This document shows, one piece after another, positions 7,493-15,548 of a DNA stretch of 63,589 bases (positions are counted from its first letter, which is position 1; each line of letters opens with the position of its first letter). The stretch is taken from positions 1 through 63,589 of the forward strand of contig NZ_LMLU01000011.1 of the NCBI RefSeq assembly GCF_001422665.1, read 5' to 3'. Below the pieces are notes generated by a model. It was not told the DNA's origin and did not search any database. It was given only the letters and a program-made list of their open reading frames with translations. The stretch comes from Arthrobacter sp. Leaf234 (lineage in GTDB: Bacteria; Actinomycetota; Actinomycetes; Actinomycetales; Micrococcaceae). Both the position numbers and the translations under genes were made by a program.

Positions 7493-7777
7493 ATGGATGC
7501 GGTGGACGAGACGAATCCCGGCCAGGAGCAGTTCGCCCTGACGTTCGACGCCATGAGACGGACCAACATCTCCACGGGGGAACTCTGGCTCCACTACTTC
7601 AGCATGGGCGGAGGCGTCGACGAGTACGAGGTGATCGCCTACCTGCACGGTTTGATCGACCTGCCGGAACATGAGCGCGACTGCATCTCGCAGGCTGTCA
7701 ACGAGCTGTACGACGACCTCTGCCGGCAGCGTGGCGCCCCCTACAGCTCCGGGCGTACGAGGATCTGCGACGACTGA
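7493..7777 (+). CDS. Small hypothetical protein, paralogue of the gene at 1657
   Basis: The 94-residue product starts at ATG 7493 with AGGGA just upstream. Residues 30-42 (ELWLHYFSMGGGV) and the following EVIAYLHGLIDLP match the 84-residue protein at 1657-1911 in order and spacing. It is predicted to be soluble and helical, without cysteines apart from C62 and C75. It ends 15 bases from the convergent M50 gene. The function is unknown, and the two copies in one window suggest a lineage-specific family. Confidence 0.75.
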   Translation: MDAVDETNPGQEQFALTFDAMRRTNISTGELWLHYFSMGGGVDEYEVIAYLHGLIDLPEHERDCISQAVNELYDDLCRQRGAPYSSGRTRICDD

Positions 7778-7792
7778 CGAGGGGCCCTGCGG

Positions 7793-8530
7793 TCAGGGCG
7801 CGACGGCGATGAGCGCCAGCGGGCCGCACGCGAGTGCCAGCGACCCGCCGATGACGACGGCGAACCCACCGAGCCACAGCGCCGACGGGATGCCGGTGGC
7901 GGCCTTCAGCAGGTAGGCGTCGGACGACCCCAGGTCCCGCCGTCGGGCATGGACCCGCACCACCTTGATCCAGTCACGGCAGGCACCCACGAGCAGGGCG
8001 ATCCCGAGGACCAGGCAGGCGTATCCCGCGGGCTCCCCTCCCCCGAACCACACGAGCGCGAGGGCGACGGCGGCGCTGCCGCCCAGGATCAGGATGCCCT
8101 GTGCGTTTCGCACGAGGACGAGGGCTGCCACCAGGAGCAGCGCCCCGGTTGAGAGCGCAGCCCCCGCCCACCCGTGCGCGGCACTCCACAGGAGCCCGAG
8201 CCCGACGACCGCAGGCACGGGGTAGCCCCAGAACGTGGTGAAGGCCGCGCGCCGGCCGCCGCGCCCGAGACTGGTGGTGGTGCCCGAGTGGTCGAGGCGG
8301 AGAGTGATCCCTGTGACGCGCTGCAGGGTGAGCAGGGCGGCCCCCACGTGACCCAGTTCGTGGACCACGGTGACGAACAGTCCGAAGACGCGCCAGGAAC
8401 GCCGCGGGACGCACAGCACGGCGGCAGCGACCGCGATCACCAGGATGCCGGTGAGCCCCACCGACGGCGGAGCGGCTTGCGCGAATCCGCCGACGATGCG
8501 GTCCAGGAACTCGGCCGCCGGCGTGCTCAT
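7793..8530 (-). CDS. M50-like membrane metalloprotease
   Basis: The 245-residue polytopic membrane protein has about six hydrophobic segments. HELGH (residues 57-61), placed at the end of the second segment, is the zinc-binding and catalytic motif of M50-type intramembrane or membrane-bound proteases, and the length fits the short M50B-like actinobacterial group. No PDZ or CBS domain is seen. It lies 36 bases downstream of kynureninase on the same strand, so it is probably co-transcribed, although no functional link is known. The substrate is unknown. Confidence 0.8.
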   Translation of the reverse strand: MSTPAAEFLDRIVGGFAQAAPPSVGLTGILVIAVAAAVLCVPRRSWRVFGLFVTVVHELGHVGAALLTLQRVTGITLRLDHSGTTTSLGRGGRRAAFTTFWGYPVPAVVGLGLLWSAAHGWAGAALSTGALLLVAALVLVRNAQGILILGGSAAVALALVWFGGGEPAGYACLVLGIALLVGACRDWIKVVRVHARRRDLGSSDAYLLKAATGIPSALWLGGFAVVIGGSLALACGPLALIAVAP

Positions 8531-8566
8531 GTGCTGTCCCGTCCCACCCCGGCCTGCACGGCCGTC

Positions 8567-9811
8567 CTACCGATCGGCGTCGGCCGCCCGGTCGAGCCGC
8601 TCGGCGATGGCACCGATCGCGACGGCGACCTCCGCGAAGGAGGTCGACAGGGGCGACAGTCCGAGCCTGATGCCGTTCGGATTGCGGTAGTCGGGAATGA
8701 TGCCGTCCGCCCACAGATCGGGCACCATGGCGGCGAACGCGGGATGATCGATGGTGATGTGACCGCCACGCCGGGCGGGATCGCGCGGTGAGGCGACAAC
8801 GACGCCGTGCGGCGCGAGCACGGCCTCCACGGCCTCGACGGCGAACGCCGTGAGCCGCTCGGACTTCGCCCGGACGGCGGGCATGCCCACAACCTCGAGC
8901 AGGTCCAGCATGTCGCGCATGGCGATCATGCCGACGATGGGCGGGGTTCCCGAGACGAGCCTGCGGATCCCGTCCGCCGGCCGGTACGCGGCACCCATCG
9001 CGAAGGGGTCTGCGCTGCCGAGCCAGCCGGGGATCGGCTGGTCGAGCGTCGCCAGGTGCCGCTGCGCGACGTACGCCCAGGCGGGAGCGCCCGGTCCACC
9101 GTTGAGGTACTTGTAGCTGCACCCGGCCGCGAAGTCCACGTCCCAGGCGTCCAGCTCGGCCGGGACGGACCCGACCGAATGGCTGAGGTCCCACAGGACC
9201 AGCGCCCCGGCGTCGTGGACCACCCGCGTGATGCCCTCGACGTCGGCGATGTGGCCGGACCGGTAGGCCACGTGGCTGAGCAGCACCAGGGCGGCCTGTG
9301 GCCCGACGGCGCCCGCAACGTCCACCGTCGTCGCCCCGCCGTCGTAGGCGACGTCGATCCAGCGCACCGTCAGGTTCCGCTCGCGGGCGATGCCCTCCAC
9401 GATGAAGCGGTCCGTCGGGAAGTTGTCGCGGTCCACGACGATCTCGGTCCGCTCCGGCCGCGCTGCAACGGCCGCGCGCGCCAGCTTGTAGAGGAGGACG
9501 CTCGTGGAATCGGCGACGATGCACTGTCCCTCGGCGGCACCGAGGGCCACCCGCCCGATCCTGTCGCCCACCTGCTGCGGCAGCTCCAGCCAGCCCTCGT
9601 CCCAGCCCCGGATGAGGCGGCCGCCCCACTGCTCCCCGACGAACGCCGTGAAGCTGTCCGGCGTCACGGCGAGGGGACGACCGAGGGAGTTGCCGTCGAG
9701 GTACGAGCGGACGGATGCATCCGCGGTCCCCAGGAAGAGTGCGCGGTGACGGGCGAGGGGGTCGGCGGCGTCGAGCTCGGCCGCCCTGTCGGCGAGGGTG
9801 GAGCTGGTCAT
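8567..9811 (-). CDS. kynU: Kynureninase
   Basis: This PLP-dependent enzyme cleaves L-kynurenine to anthranilate and alanine, or 3-hydroxykynurenine to 3-hydroxyanthranilate, in tryptophan catabolism. The 414-residue length is normal. Visible features are the N-terminal YLDGNSLGRP, WDLSHSVG with the cofactor-nitrogen Asp 208, and CSYKYLNGGPG with the Schiff-base Lys 234. The C-terminal DYRNPNGIRLGLSPL is typical of the family. The other genes of the pathway (tryptophan dioxygenase, kynurenine formamidase) are not beside it. The only likely operon partner is the M50-like protease downstream. Confidence 0.95.
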   Translation of the reverse strand: MTSSTLADRAAELDAADPLARHRALFLGTADASVRSYLDGNSLGRPLAVTPDSFTAFVGEQWGGRLIRGWDEGWLELPQQVGDRIGRVALGAAEGQCIVADSTSVLLYKLARAAVAARPERTEIVVDRDNFPTDRFIVEGIARERNLTVRWIDVAYDGGATTVDVAGAVGPQAALVLLSHVAYRSGHIADVEGITRVVHDAGALVLWDLSHSVGSVPAELDAWDVDFAAGCSYKYLNGGPGAPAWAYVAQRHLATLDQPIPGWLGSADPFAMGAAYRPADGIRRLVSGTPPIVGMIAMRDMLDLLEVVGMPAVRAKSERLTAFAVEAVEAVLAPHGVVVASPRDPARRGGHITIDHPAFAAMVPDLWADGIIPDYRNPNGIRLGLSPLSTSFAEVAVAIGAIAERLDRAADADR

Positions 9812-9863
9812 CGCCCCAGTCTAGGTGGCGGGCCCTGCCGTTCCTGCGACGGCGGAGGTCCAG

Positions 9864-9891
9864 GAGGGCGGCTCCCTGGGGAACCGCCCTC
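9864..9891 (-). terminator. Terminator-like hairpin after the secreted protease
   Basis: GAGGGCGG and CCGCCCTC form a perfect 8-bp stem, extended inside by TCCC/GGGA, in the 124-base gap between the protease stop and the kynU start. There is no long T-tract. Confidence 0.55.
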
Positions 9892-9935
9892 TTGGATGCT
9901 GCACGGGTACTGCGTGGGTACTGCGCGCGGGACGA

Positions 9936-10901
9936 CTACCGGCTGGATGCCGTGCTGTAGGCCGCCTGGATGGAACTGCCGAAGTACGGGCCGTACATGA
10001 CGTTCTTCTGGGTGCTGTAGCCGAAGCTGTTGACGGAGTTCTGCGTGCCGCCGGATCCGGAGCCGACGAACCACGGACCGCCCGAGGAGCCGCCGGTCAT
10101 GTCGCAGGGGATGCCCTGCGACTGCGTGCCGCCGATGCGATCAGCCGTTGCGGTCCCCGTGCAGCTGTAGAGGCGCTCACCGTTGAAGGGCGAGGCGGCA
10201 GGGTAGCCGTACGCGGTGTAGTTCAGCCCGCGGGCCATGTTGAAGCCGATGCTCGATGCGCCGACCGTCGCCGAGAGCGTCCGGCCGTTGAGGGTGTTCA
10301 TGGCGGCGAAGGCGCCGTCGTAGTTGATGTCGTTGCGGGAGACCCACTCGCTCGCTGCGACCAGCGAACGCGCGGTAAACTTGCCGTAGGGCGCTGCACC
10401 GTTGTTGTAGGCGGGTACGAAGACGAAGTTCGTGACGAAGCCCGTGGCGAGGTCGTGCGTGCAGTGGCCGGCGGTGGCGACGACACTCTGGTTACCGCTC
10501 TGCACGGAGTTGCCCGAGCACACGTAGTTCTGGCCGCCCTGGGTGAAGAACACCTTGCCGATGCGCGGTACGGCCGTCTGGGCGACGGCGCGGGGTTCGA
10601 CGACGGGCTGCTTCGGCGCCTTGCCCACCGACTCCTGGCCTGCCTTCGGCATGATGGACCGGCCCTCGGCCGCCCATCCGGAGTTGATCGCGGTCGCCGG
10701 CTTGGCGTTCTTCATCCTGTCCGCGGTCCAGTAGGCGTCCAGCGTCGCCTGGCTCTCGTTCTGGGCGTGGGACACGACGCCGGCGACGCTCGTGTCGGTG
10801 GCGGGCGACGGCGCTGCCTGGACCGGACCTGCTGCCATCAGCGCTGATGCCATCAGGGCCGACGCGGCGATCATGCCGGCTTTGAGACCTCTAGAGTTCA
10901 C
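9936..10901 (-). CDS. Secreted trypsin-like serine protease
   Basis: The GTG at 10901, preceded by AGAGGAG, gives 321 residues. The N-terminus (RGLKAGMIAASALMASALMA, then AGPVQAAPS) is a Sec signal peptide with cleavage expected after an AxA near residue 30. Residues 31-110 look like a propeptide. The catalytic domain carries TAGHC (His 146), NYDGAF (Asp 195) and GGSSGGPW (Ser 273), the triad of S1-family V8/glutamyl-type proteases, and Cys pairs at 128/147 and 247/266 may form disulphides. It is a single-gene unit with its own hairpin downstream. It probably degrades external protein; specificity cannot be judged. Confidence 0.9.
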   Translation of the reverse strand: MNSRGLKAGMIAASALMASALMAAGPVQAAPSPATDTSVAGVVSHAQNESQATLDAYWTADRMKNAKPATAINSGWAAEGRSIMPKAGQESVGKAPKQPVVEPRAVAQTAVPRIGKVFFTQGGQNYVCSGNSVQSGNQSVVATAGHCTHDLATGFVTNFVFVPAYNNGAAPYGKFTARSLVAASEWVSRNDINYDGAFAAMNTLNGRTLSATVGASSIGFNMARGLNYTAYGYPAASPFNGERLYSCTGTATADRIGGTQSQGIPCDMTGGSSGGPWFVGSGSGGTQNSVNSFGYSTQKNVMYGPYFGSSIQAAYSTASSR

Positions 10902-11055
10902 GAAACTCCTCTTTCCATCCAGTGGGGCGGCCTTCGGGGGCCGGTTCCTGGAGTCTGCCCCGCGCCCACGTGCCCTGCCCAGCCGATTCGGTGACTTCGG
11001 CGGAATTACCCGTGAAAACCACCGGCTCTCTGGACAGGGCCTGCCGGGCATGGAA

Positions 11056-11973
11056 CTATTCCGCGCCGACCCACCCCGTGAAATGCGGCCGGCGGCGCTT
11101 CGCGTCCCAGCCCACGACGTCGATCCGGGAGCGGGGAGCAGCGTCCCCGCCGGCCGGCGATGCGAAGCAGAGCGTCACCGTGCCGGGCAGCTGCACGGGC
11201 GTGGCGAAGTCCACGCGCCACGAGAGCGCACCCGACGGAGCAGGAACCGCTTCGTCGACCATCCGTGCCGCGAGGTACATGCCGTGGGCGATGGCGCCCT
11301 TCATGCCCAGCATCCGGGCGGAGGGACCGCTCAGGTGGAGGGGGTTCCAGTCTCCCGACACGGCCGCGTACCGCCTCCCCAGGTCGGCGTCGAGACGCCA
11401 GCGTCCCGTCGGGACGGGCGGGACGAAGGCGGGCCGCTCCACGGATGAGCGTTCCGGTGCGCCCTCCGACCGGATGCCGCGGGCGAGGTAGACGGAGCGT
11501 CCCGACCACACGCGCTGCCCGTCGACGGCGATCTCCGTCACGAGGTCGACCTGCGTCCCGGCGGGGTGGGGCCTGAGGGACTCGCTCCACGCGACGACGT
11601 CGAGCGTCTCCGACGCGACGACCTGCCGCTCCTGCCGGACCTCGTTGCTGAGGTGCACCATGCCGAGGAGCGGCAGGGGGAAGTCAGGCCGTGCGAGCAC
11701 GCTCATGGCCACGGGGAACGCGACGGTGTGCAGGTAGGCCGAGGGCAGCTGGTCCCGGGCCGCGGACCCGAGCAGATGCTGGAAGCGCGTGAGTGCGGGC
11801 AGCTCCACGCGCACGCCGCCGACACGGTGCCGCACGGCGGGCAGGACCGACGGCCGACCCTTCCGCGTCACCCTGCGGCTGACTGTCGTCCGCACCGCCC
11901 GGCGGTACAGCCCGGCGAGGGCGGGGACGGCCTCCAGCTGCACCAGGTGGGCCGGGCCGTTCTCCTGGCTCAC
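11056..11973 (-). CDS. MaoC-like acyl-CoA hydratase/dehydratase
   Basis: The GTG at 11973 overlaps the stop of the upstream reductase gene (GTGA), giving 305 residues; a start 24 bases earlier is possible. The C-terminal half has the hot-dog hydratase-2 signature SGDWNPLHLSGPSARMLG followed by IAHGMYLAARMV. The N-terminal half is a second, degenerate hot-dog domain, as in mycobacterial HtdX-like proteins. Hydration or dehydration of (R)-3-hydroxyacyl-CoA or -ACP is the expected reaction. It is the last gene of a thiolase-reductase-dehydratase operon, which suggests a fatty-acid degradation or elongation cycle. Confidence 0.88.
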   Translation of the reverse strand: MSQENGPAHLVQLEAVPALAGLYRRAVRTTVSRRVTRKGRPSVLPAVRHRVGGVRVELPALTRFQHLLGSAARDQLPSAYLHTVAFPVAMSVLARPDFPLPLLGMVHLSNEVRQERQVVASETLDVVAWSESLRPHPAGTQVDLVTEIAVDGQRVWSGRSVYLARGIRSEGAPERSSVERPAFVPPVPTGRWRLDADLGRRYAAVSGDWNPLHLSGPSARMLGMKGAIAHGMYLAARMVDEAVPAPSGALSWRVDFATPVQLPGTVTLCFASPAGGDAAPRSRIDVVGWDAKRRRPHFTGWVGAE

Positions 11974-13346
11974 GCGCCCACCAGGTTCTGCCCGCACACA
12001 CGGATCACCTGGCCGTTGATGCCGGCCGCCGCATCGGAGGAGAGGAACGCGACGGTCTCCGCGACGTCGACGGGCAGGCCGCCCTGCTGCAGGCTGCTGA
12101 GGCGCCGGGCGACCTGGCGCGTGAGCGGCGGGATCTTCGCCGTCATGTCGGTCTCGATGAAGCCGGGGGCGACGGCGTTGATGCTGCGGCCCGCGCCCCC
12201 GAACTCGGCCGCCTGCGCCCGGACCATGCCGATCACACCCGCCTTGGACGCAGCGTAGTTGCTCTGCCCGCGGTTTCCGGCGATGCCGCTCGTCGAGGCC
12301 AGGCTGACGATCCGTCCAGTCTCCGAGAAGACCGGGGAGGCGATGAACTGCTCGTTCATCCGCAGCTGCGAGGCGATGTTGACCGCGATGACGGACTCCC
12401 AGCGGGACGCATCCATGTTGGCCAGGAGCTTGTCCCGCGTGATCCCGGCGTTGTGCACCACGATGTCGAGCGTTCCGAAGCGCCGGCGCACGTGGTCGAG
12501 GATCCGCACGGCGGCGTCCGCCGCGGTGATGTCCAGCTGCAGCGCCGTCCCGCCGACGCTGTTCGCCACGTCGGCGAGCTGCTCCCCCGCGGCCGGGACG
12601 TCGACGGCGACGACACGCGCTCCGTCCCGCGCCAGGACCTCGGCGATCTTCGCACCGATGCCGCGGGCAGCGCCCGTGACCACGGCGGTCTTCCCGGCGA
12701 GGGGCTGGTCCGCGACGCCCTCCCCCGAGGCAGCGGTCGCGGCGGCGAGGTCGGTGATGCTCCCCGACGGAGTGGAAGCCACCTCGACGAACTGGCCGTC
12801 GACATAGGCGCTGCGACCCGAGAGGAAGAAGCGCAGGGCGCCGAGCGTCGTCGGATCCGTCGTGGTGGCGTCGCCGCGCAGGATGATGCCGTTCGCCGTC
12901 GCCCCGCCCCGCAGTTCGTGCGCGACCGAGCGGAGGGCGCCGTCGATCCCCTGGCGGGCAGCCGCCTGCGCGGGTCCGGAGGCGTCCGCGGCCGAGCGGA
13001 GGACGCCGATCACGCGTCCGCCCGGTACCAGCAGCCTGACGGCGTGCCCGAGTTCGAGCATCGGGGCAGCGAGGTCGGCGGGCTCGGTCGCTGCCTCCAG
13101 GACGACGACGGCGGCGCTCAGCTTCTCGCCGGGCAGGACGTGGCGCCGCACCTCGATGTCCCAGCCGAGCAGCACGTCGGCGAGCGCGTCCGCCCCCGCA
13201 CCGGCGCCGGCGACCAGGACGGGGTGGGGCGCGAGCACCTCACCGGGCGTCCAGCGTCGCAGCACCGAGGGGCGGGGAAGACCGAGCGCCTTGGCGATCC
13301 TCGCGGGCAGGGGCGTGTTGACGAGGTCCAGGTACGCGTCGGCCAT
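11970..13346 (-). CDS. High-molecular-weight 3-oxoacyl-ACP/CoA reductase (FabG4 type)
   Basis: The 458-residue protein is twice the size of ordinary FabG. The N-terminal 210 residues are a flavodoxin-like domain without a complete nucleotide-binding motif, as in mycobacterial FabG4. Residues from about 215 hold the active SDR domain: GKTAVVTGAARGIGAK, HNAGITRD, SLASTSGIAGN and NYAASKAG with the Tyr-x3-Lys pair, then APGFIETDM. It reduces 3-oxoacyl thioesters, and the FabG4 group prefers NADH and CoA esters. Its ATG overlaps the thiolase stop by one base (TGATG) and its stop overlaps the MaoC gene, so all three are translationally coupled. Confidence 0.92.
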   Translation of the reverse strand: MADAYLDLVNTPLPARIAKALGLPRPSVLRRWTPGEVLAPHPVLVAGAGAGADALADVLLGWDIEVRRHVLPGEKLSAAVVVLEAATEPADLAAPMLELGHAVRLLVPGGRVIGVLRSAADASGPAQAAARQGIDGALRSVAHELRGGATANGIILRGDATTTDPTTLGALRFFLSGRSAYVDGQFVEVASTPSGSITDLAAATAASGEGVADQPLAGKTAVVTGAARGIGAKIAEVLARDGARVVAVDVPAAGEQLADVANSVGGTALQLDITAADAAVRILDHVRRRFGTLDIVVHNAGITRDKLLANMDASRWESVIAVNIASQLRMNEQFIASPVFSETGRIVSLASTSGIAGNRGQSNYAASKAGVIGMVRAQAAEFGGAGRSINAVAPGFIETDMTAKIPPLTRQVARRLSSLQQGGLPVDVAETVAFLSSDAAAGINGQVIRVCGQNLVGA

Positions 13347-14662
13347 CAGTTCCTCGCCTCGAGGATCGCGACGACGCCCTGGCCACCCGCGGCGCAGACG
13401 GAGATGAGTCCTCGTCCGCCCTGCTCGGAGAGGGTCTTGGCGAGGGACGCGACGATGCGCCCGCCCGTCGCGGCGAACGGGTGCCCGGCAGCGAGCGAGG
13501 ACCCGTTGACGTTGAGCTTCGAACGGTCGATGCTGCCGAGCGCGCCGTCCAGGCCGAGCACTCGCCTGCAGTACTCCTCGTCCTCCCAGGCCGCGAGCGA
13601 GCTGAGGACCGTCCCGGCGAACGCCTCGTGGATCTCGAAGAAATCGAAGTCCGCGAAGGTGAGGCCGTTGCGCTTCAGCAGGCGGGGCAGCGCGTGGACC
13701 GGCGCCATCAGCAGGCCCTCGTCGCCCTGCACGAAGTCCACCGCGGCCGCCTCGGCGTCGACGACGTTCGCGAGCATGGGCAGGTTGTTGGCACGCGCGT
13801 AGTCCTCGCTGCCGAGCAGCACGACGGCGGCTCCGTCGGTCAGCGGCGTGGAGTTGCCGGCCGTCATGGTCGCCGGGCTGTCGAGACCCTTGCCGAAGAC
13901 GGGCTTGAGCGTTGCGAGTTTCTCCGGCGAGGTGTCGGCGCGGAGGTTCGCGTCACGCATCAGTCCACGGTAGGGCGTCAGGAGATCGGCGAAGAAGCCC
14001 CGGTCGTAGGCTGCCGCGAGGTTCTGGTGGCTACGGTAGGCGAGCTCGTCCTGGGCCTCGCGGGTGATCTGCCAGGCGGCGGTGGTGATGGCCTGGTGCT
14101 CCCCCATGGACAGCCCGGTCCGGGGTTCGCCCGTGCCCGGCGCGTTGGGCGAGAGGTCCTTCGGCCGGAGCGTGCTGAGGATGCGGATCTTCTGCTGGGT
14201 CGTCCTGGCGCGCGAGAGGTCCAGCAGGACGCGGCGCAGCCCCTCGCTGACGGCGATCGGGGCGTCGGACGCCGAGTCGACGCCGCCGGCGATCCCTGAC
14301 TCGATCTGGCCGAGCTTGATCTTGTTGGACAGCCCCACCACGGTCTCGAGTCCGGTGGCGCAGGCCTGCTGCAGGTCGTAGGCGGGAGTCTCCGGCGAGA
14401 GTGCCGATCCGAGTACTGCCTCGCGGGTCAGGTTGAAGTCGCGGGAGTGCTTCAGGACGGCGCCCGCGGCGACCTCCCCGATGCGCTCGCCCTGCAGGCC
14501 GAAGCGGGCCACGAGTCCGTCGAGCGCGGCGATGAGCATGTCGCGGTTGGACGAGTAGGCGTAGGCACCGCCGGCGCGGGCGAAGGGGATGCGGTTGCCG
14601 CCGATGACGACTGCCGTGCGGGGTGACTGGGCAGCGTTCTGCGCCCCGGCCTGATCTGCCAT
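13346..14662 (-). CDS. Acetyl-CoA C-acyltransferase (thiolase)
   Basis: This 438-residue thiolase has the acyl-accepting Cys 101 (QQACATGLE), the His of EIHEAFAG near residue 355 and the second Cys in VCAAGGQG near the end. The length and the substituted active-site motif (CAAGGQG) fit the FadI/FadA2-like group. The ATG at 14662 has AGGAG seven bases upstream; an earlier in-frame start lies inside the operator. It catalyses thiolytic cleavage of 3-oxoacyl-CoA or the reverse condensation. It is the first gene of the operon and faces the TetR gene across a 31-bp palindrome. Confidence 0.93.
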   Translation of the reverse strand: MADQAGAQNAAQSPRTAVVIGGNRIPFARAGGAYAYSSNRDMLIAALDGLVARFGLQGERIGEVAAGAVLKHSRDFNLTREAVLGSALSPETPAYDLQQACATGLETVVGLSNKIKLGQIESGIAGGVDSASDAPIAVSEGLRRVLLDLSRARTTQQKIRILSTLRPKDLSPNAPGTGEPRTGLSMGEHQAITTAAWQITREAQDELAYRSHQNLAAAYDRGFFADLLTPYRGLMRDANLRADTSPEKLATLKPVFGKGLDSPATMTAGNSTPLTDGAAVVLLGSEDYARANNLPMLANVVDAEAAAVDFVQGDEGLLMAPVHALPRLLKRNGLTFADFDFFEIHEAFAGTVLSSLAAWEDEEYCRRVLGLDGALGSIDRSKLNVNGSSLAAGHPFAATGGRIVASLAKTLSEQGGRGLISVCAAGGQGVVAILEARN

Positions 14663-14695
14663 GGAAGAACTCCTGGTACGAGGGGGTGAGTTACC

Positions 14696-14726
14696 GATAC
14701 CTAGCGTACCTGATACGCTGAGTATC
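14696..14726. promoter_or_regulatory. Palindromic operator between thiolase and TetR genes
   Basis: The 31 bases have dyad symmetry: GATAC at the left end pairs with GTATC at the right, and AGCGTA with TACGCT inside. The site ends on the base before the TetR start codon and lies 33 bases from the thiolase start, so a repressor bound here would cover both promoters. Autoregulation by the TetR protein with an acyl-CoA as inducer is the likely mechanism, by analogy with FadR/FasR-type TetR proteins. Confidence 0.8.
14714..14719 (+). promoter_or_regulatory. -10 element for a leaderless tetR transcript
   Basis: TACGCT stands seven bases before the ATG at 14727, the distance expected when transcription starts at the initiation codon. 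No ribosome-binding site is present. It lies inside the palindromic operator. Confidence 0.45.
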
Positions 14727-15548
14727 ATGAAGCTCGCCGCCGCCCGGAAGGGTGCCTCCCGTCAGGCGTCCGCCGAGGCGCCGACCGCCCCGGACGGACG
14801 GTCGAGCCGCTGGGAGGAACACCGCGCAGCCCGGCGACGCGAACTCATCAAGACGGCTCGGCGGGCCATCGACTCGCTCGGTGCCGGAGCCTCCATGGAG
14901 GACATCGCCGCTGCCGCGGACACGTCGAAGTCCGTGTACTACCGCTACTTCGGGGACAAGACCGGCCTTCAGCGGGCCGTCGCGGAGGTGGTCATCGGGC
15001 AGATGCAGCAGAAGGTCATCGACGCGGCGAGGGCCGCCGCGACCCCACGCGAAGGCCTCCACTCCATGGTCCTCGCCTACCTCCAGATGGCCAGGACCTC
15101 TCCCAACGTCTACGCCTTCGTGACGAGGGTCGGGATCGCGGAATCGGGAGCGCACGACGACGGCGCCCAGGATACCCTCGCCCACTTCCTCGCAGCCGTC
15201 ACCGAGATGGTGTCCCGCCCCATGCGCGCCTACCTGGTCTCCCCCGACCGGCCGAGCGGTCCCGACGATTCCGCACCCGAGTACTGGCCGGCGGCAGCCA
15301 TCGGCATGGTGCGCGCAGCAGGTGAGCACTGGCTCGCCACCCCGGCCGGTCCGGACAGACCGACCGAGGAGCAGATGGCCCACCACATCACCGGCTGGCT
15401 CTTCGACGGCATCACCCGGTACGAAGCCCTCGCGCAGGCGGCTTCCCCCGGCCGCCGCGTCCCGCCCCGCTCCCCTGACGCTCCCTCCCCACCCCCGGTC
15501 CCACCGACGCGTTCACCCACCCGCCGACCAGCGAAGGACACACCATGA
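14727..15548 (+). CDS. TetR-family regulator of fatty-acid genes
   Basis: The product has 273 residues. After a 25-residue Ala/Arg-rich extension, residues 32-85 form the TetR helix-turn-helix (RRRELIKTARRAI, SMEDIAAAADTSKSVYYRYF). The remainder is a helical ligand-binding domain with a proline-rich tail. The start at ATG 14727 has no Shine-Dalgarno and directly follows the operator, so a leaderless mRNA is likely; an in-frame ATG at 14661 would place the operator inside the gene. Its TGA overlaps the ATG of the acyl-CoA oxidase (ATGA). It most likely represses both itself with the oxidase and the divergent thiolase operon. Confidence 0.88.
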   Translation: MKLAAARKGASRQASAEAPTAPDGRSSRWEEHRAARRRELIKTARRAIDSLGAGASMEDIAAAADTSKSVYYRYFGDKTGLQRAVAEVVIGQMQQKVIDAARAAATPREGLHSMVLAYLQMARTSPNVYAFVTRVGIAESGAHDDGAQDTLAHFLAAVTEMVSRPMRAYLVSPDRPSGPDDSAPEYWPAAAIGMVRAAGEHWLATPAGPDRPTEEQMAHHITGWLFDGITRYEALAQAASPGRRVPPRSPDAPSPPPVPPTRSPTRRPAKDTP

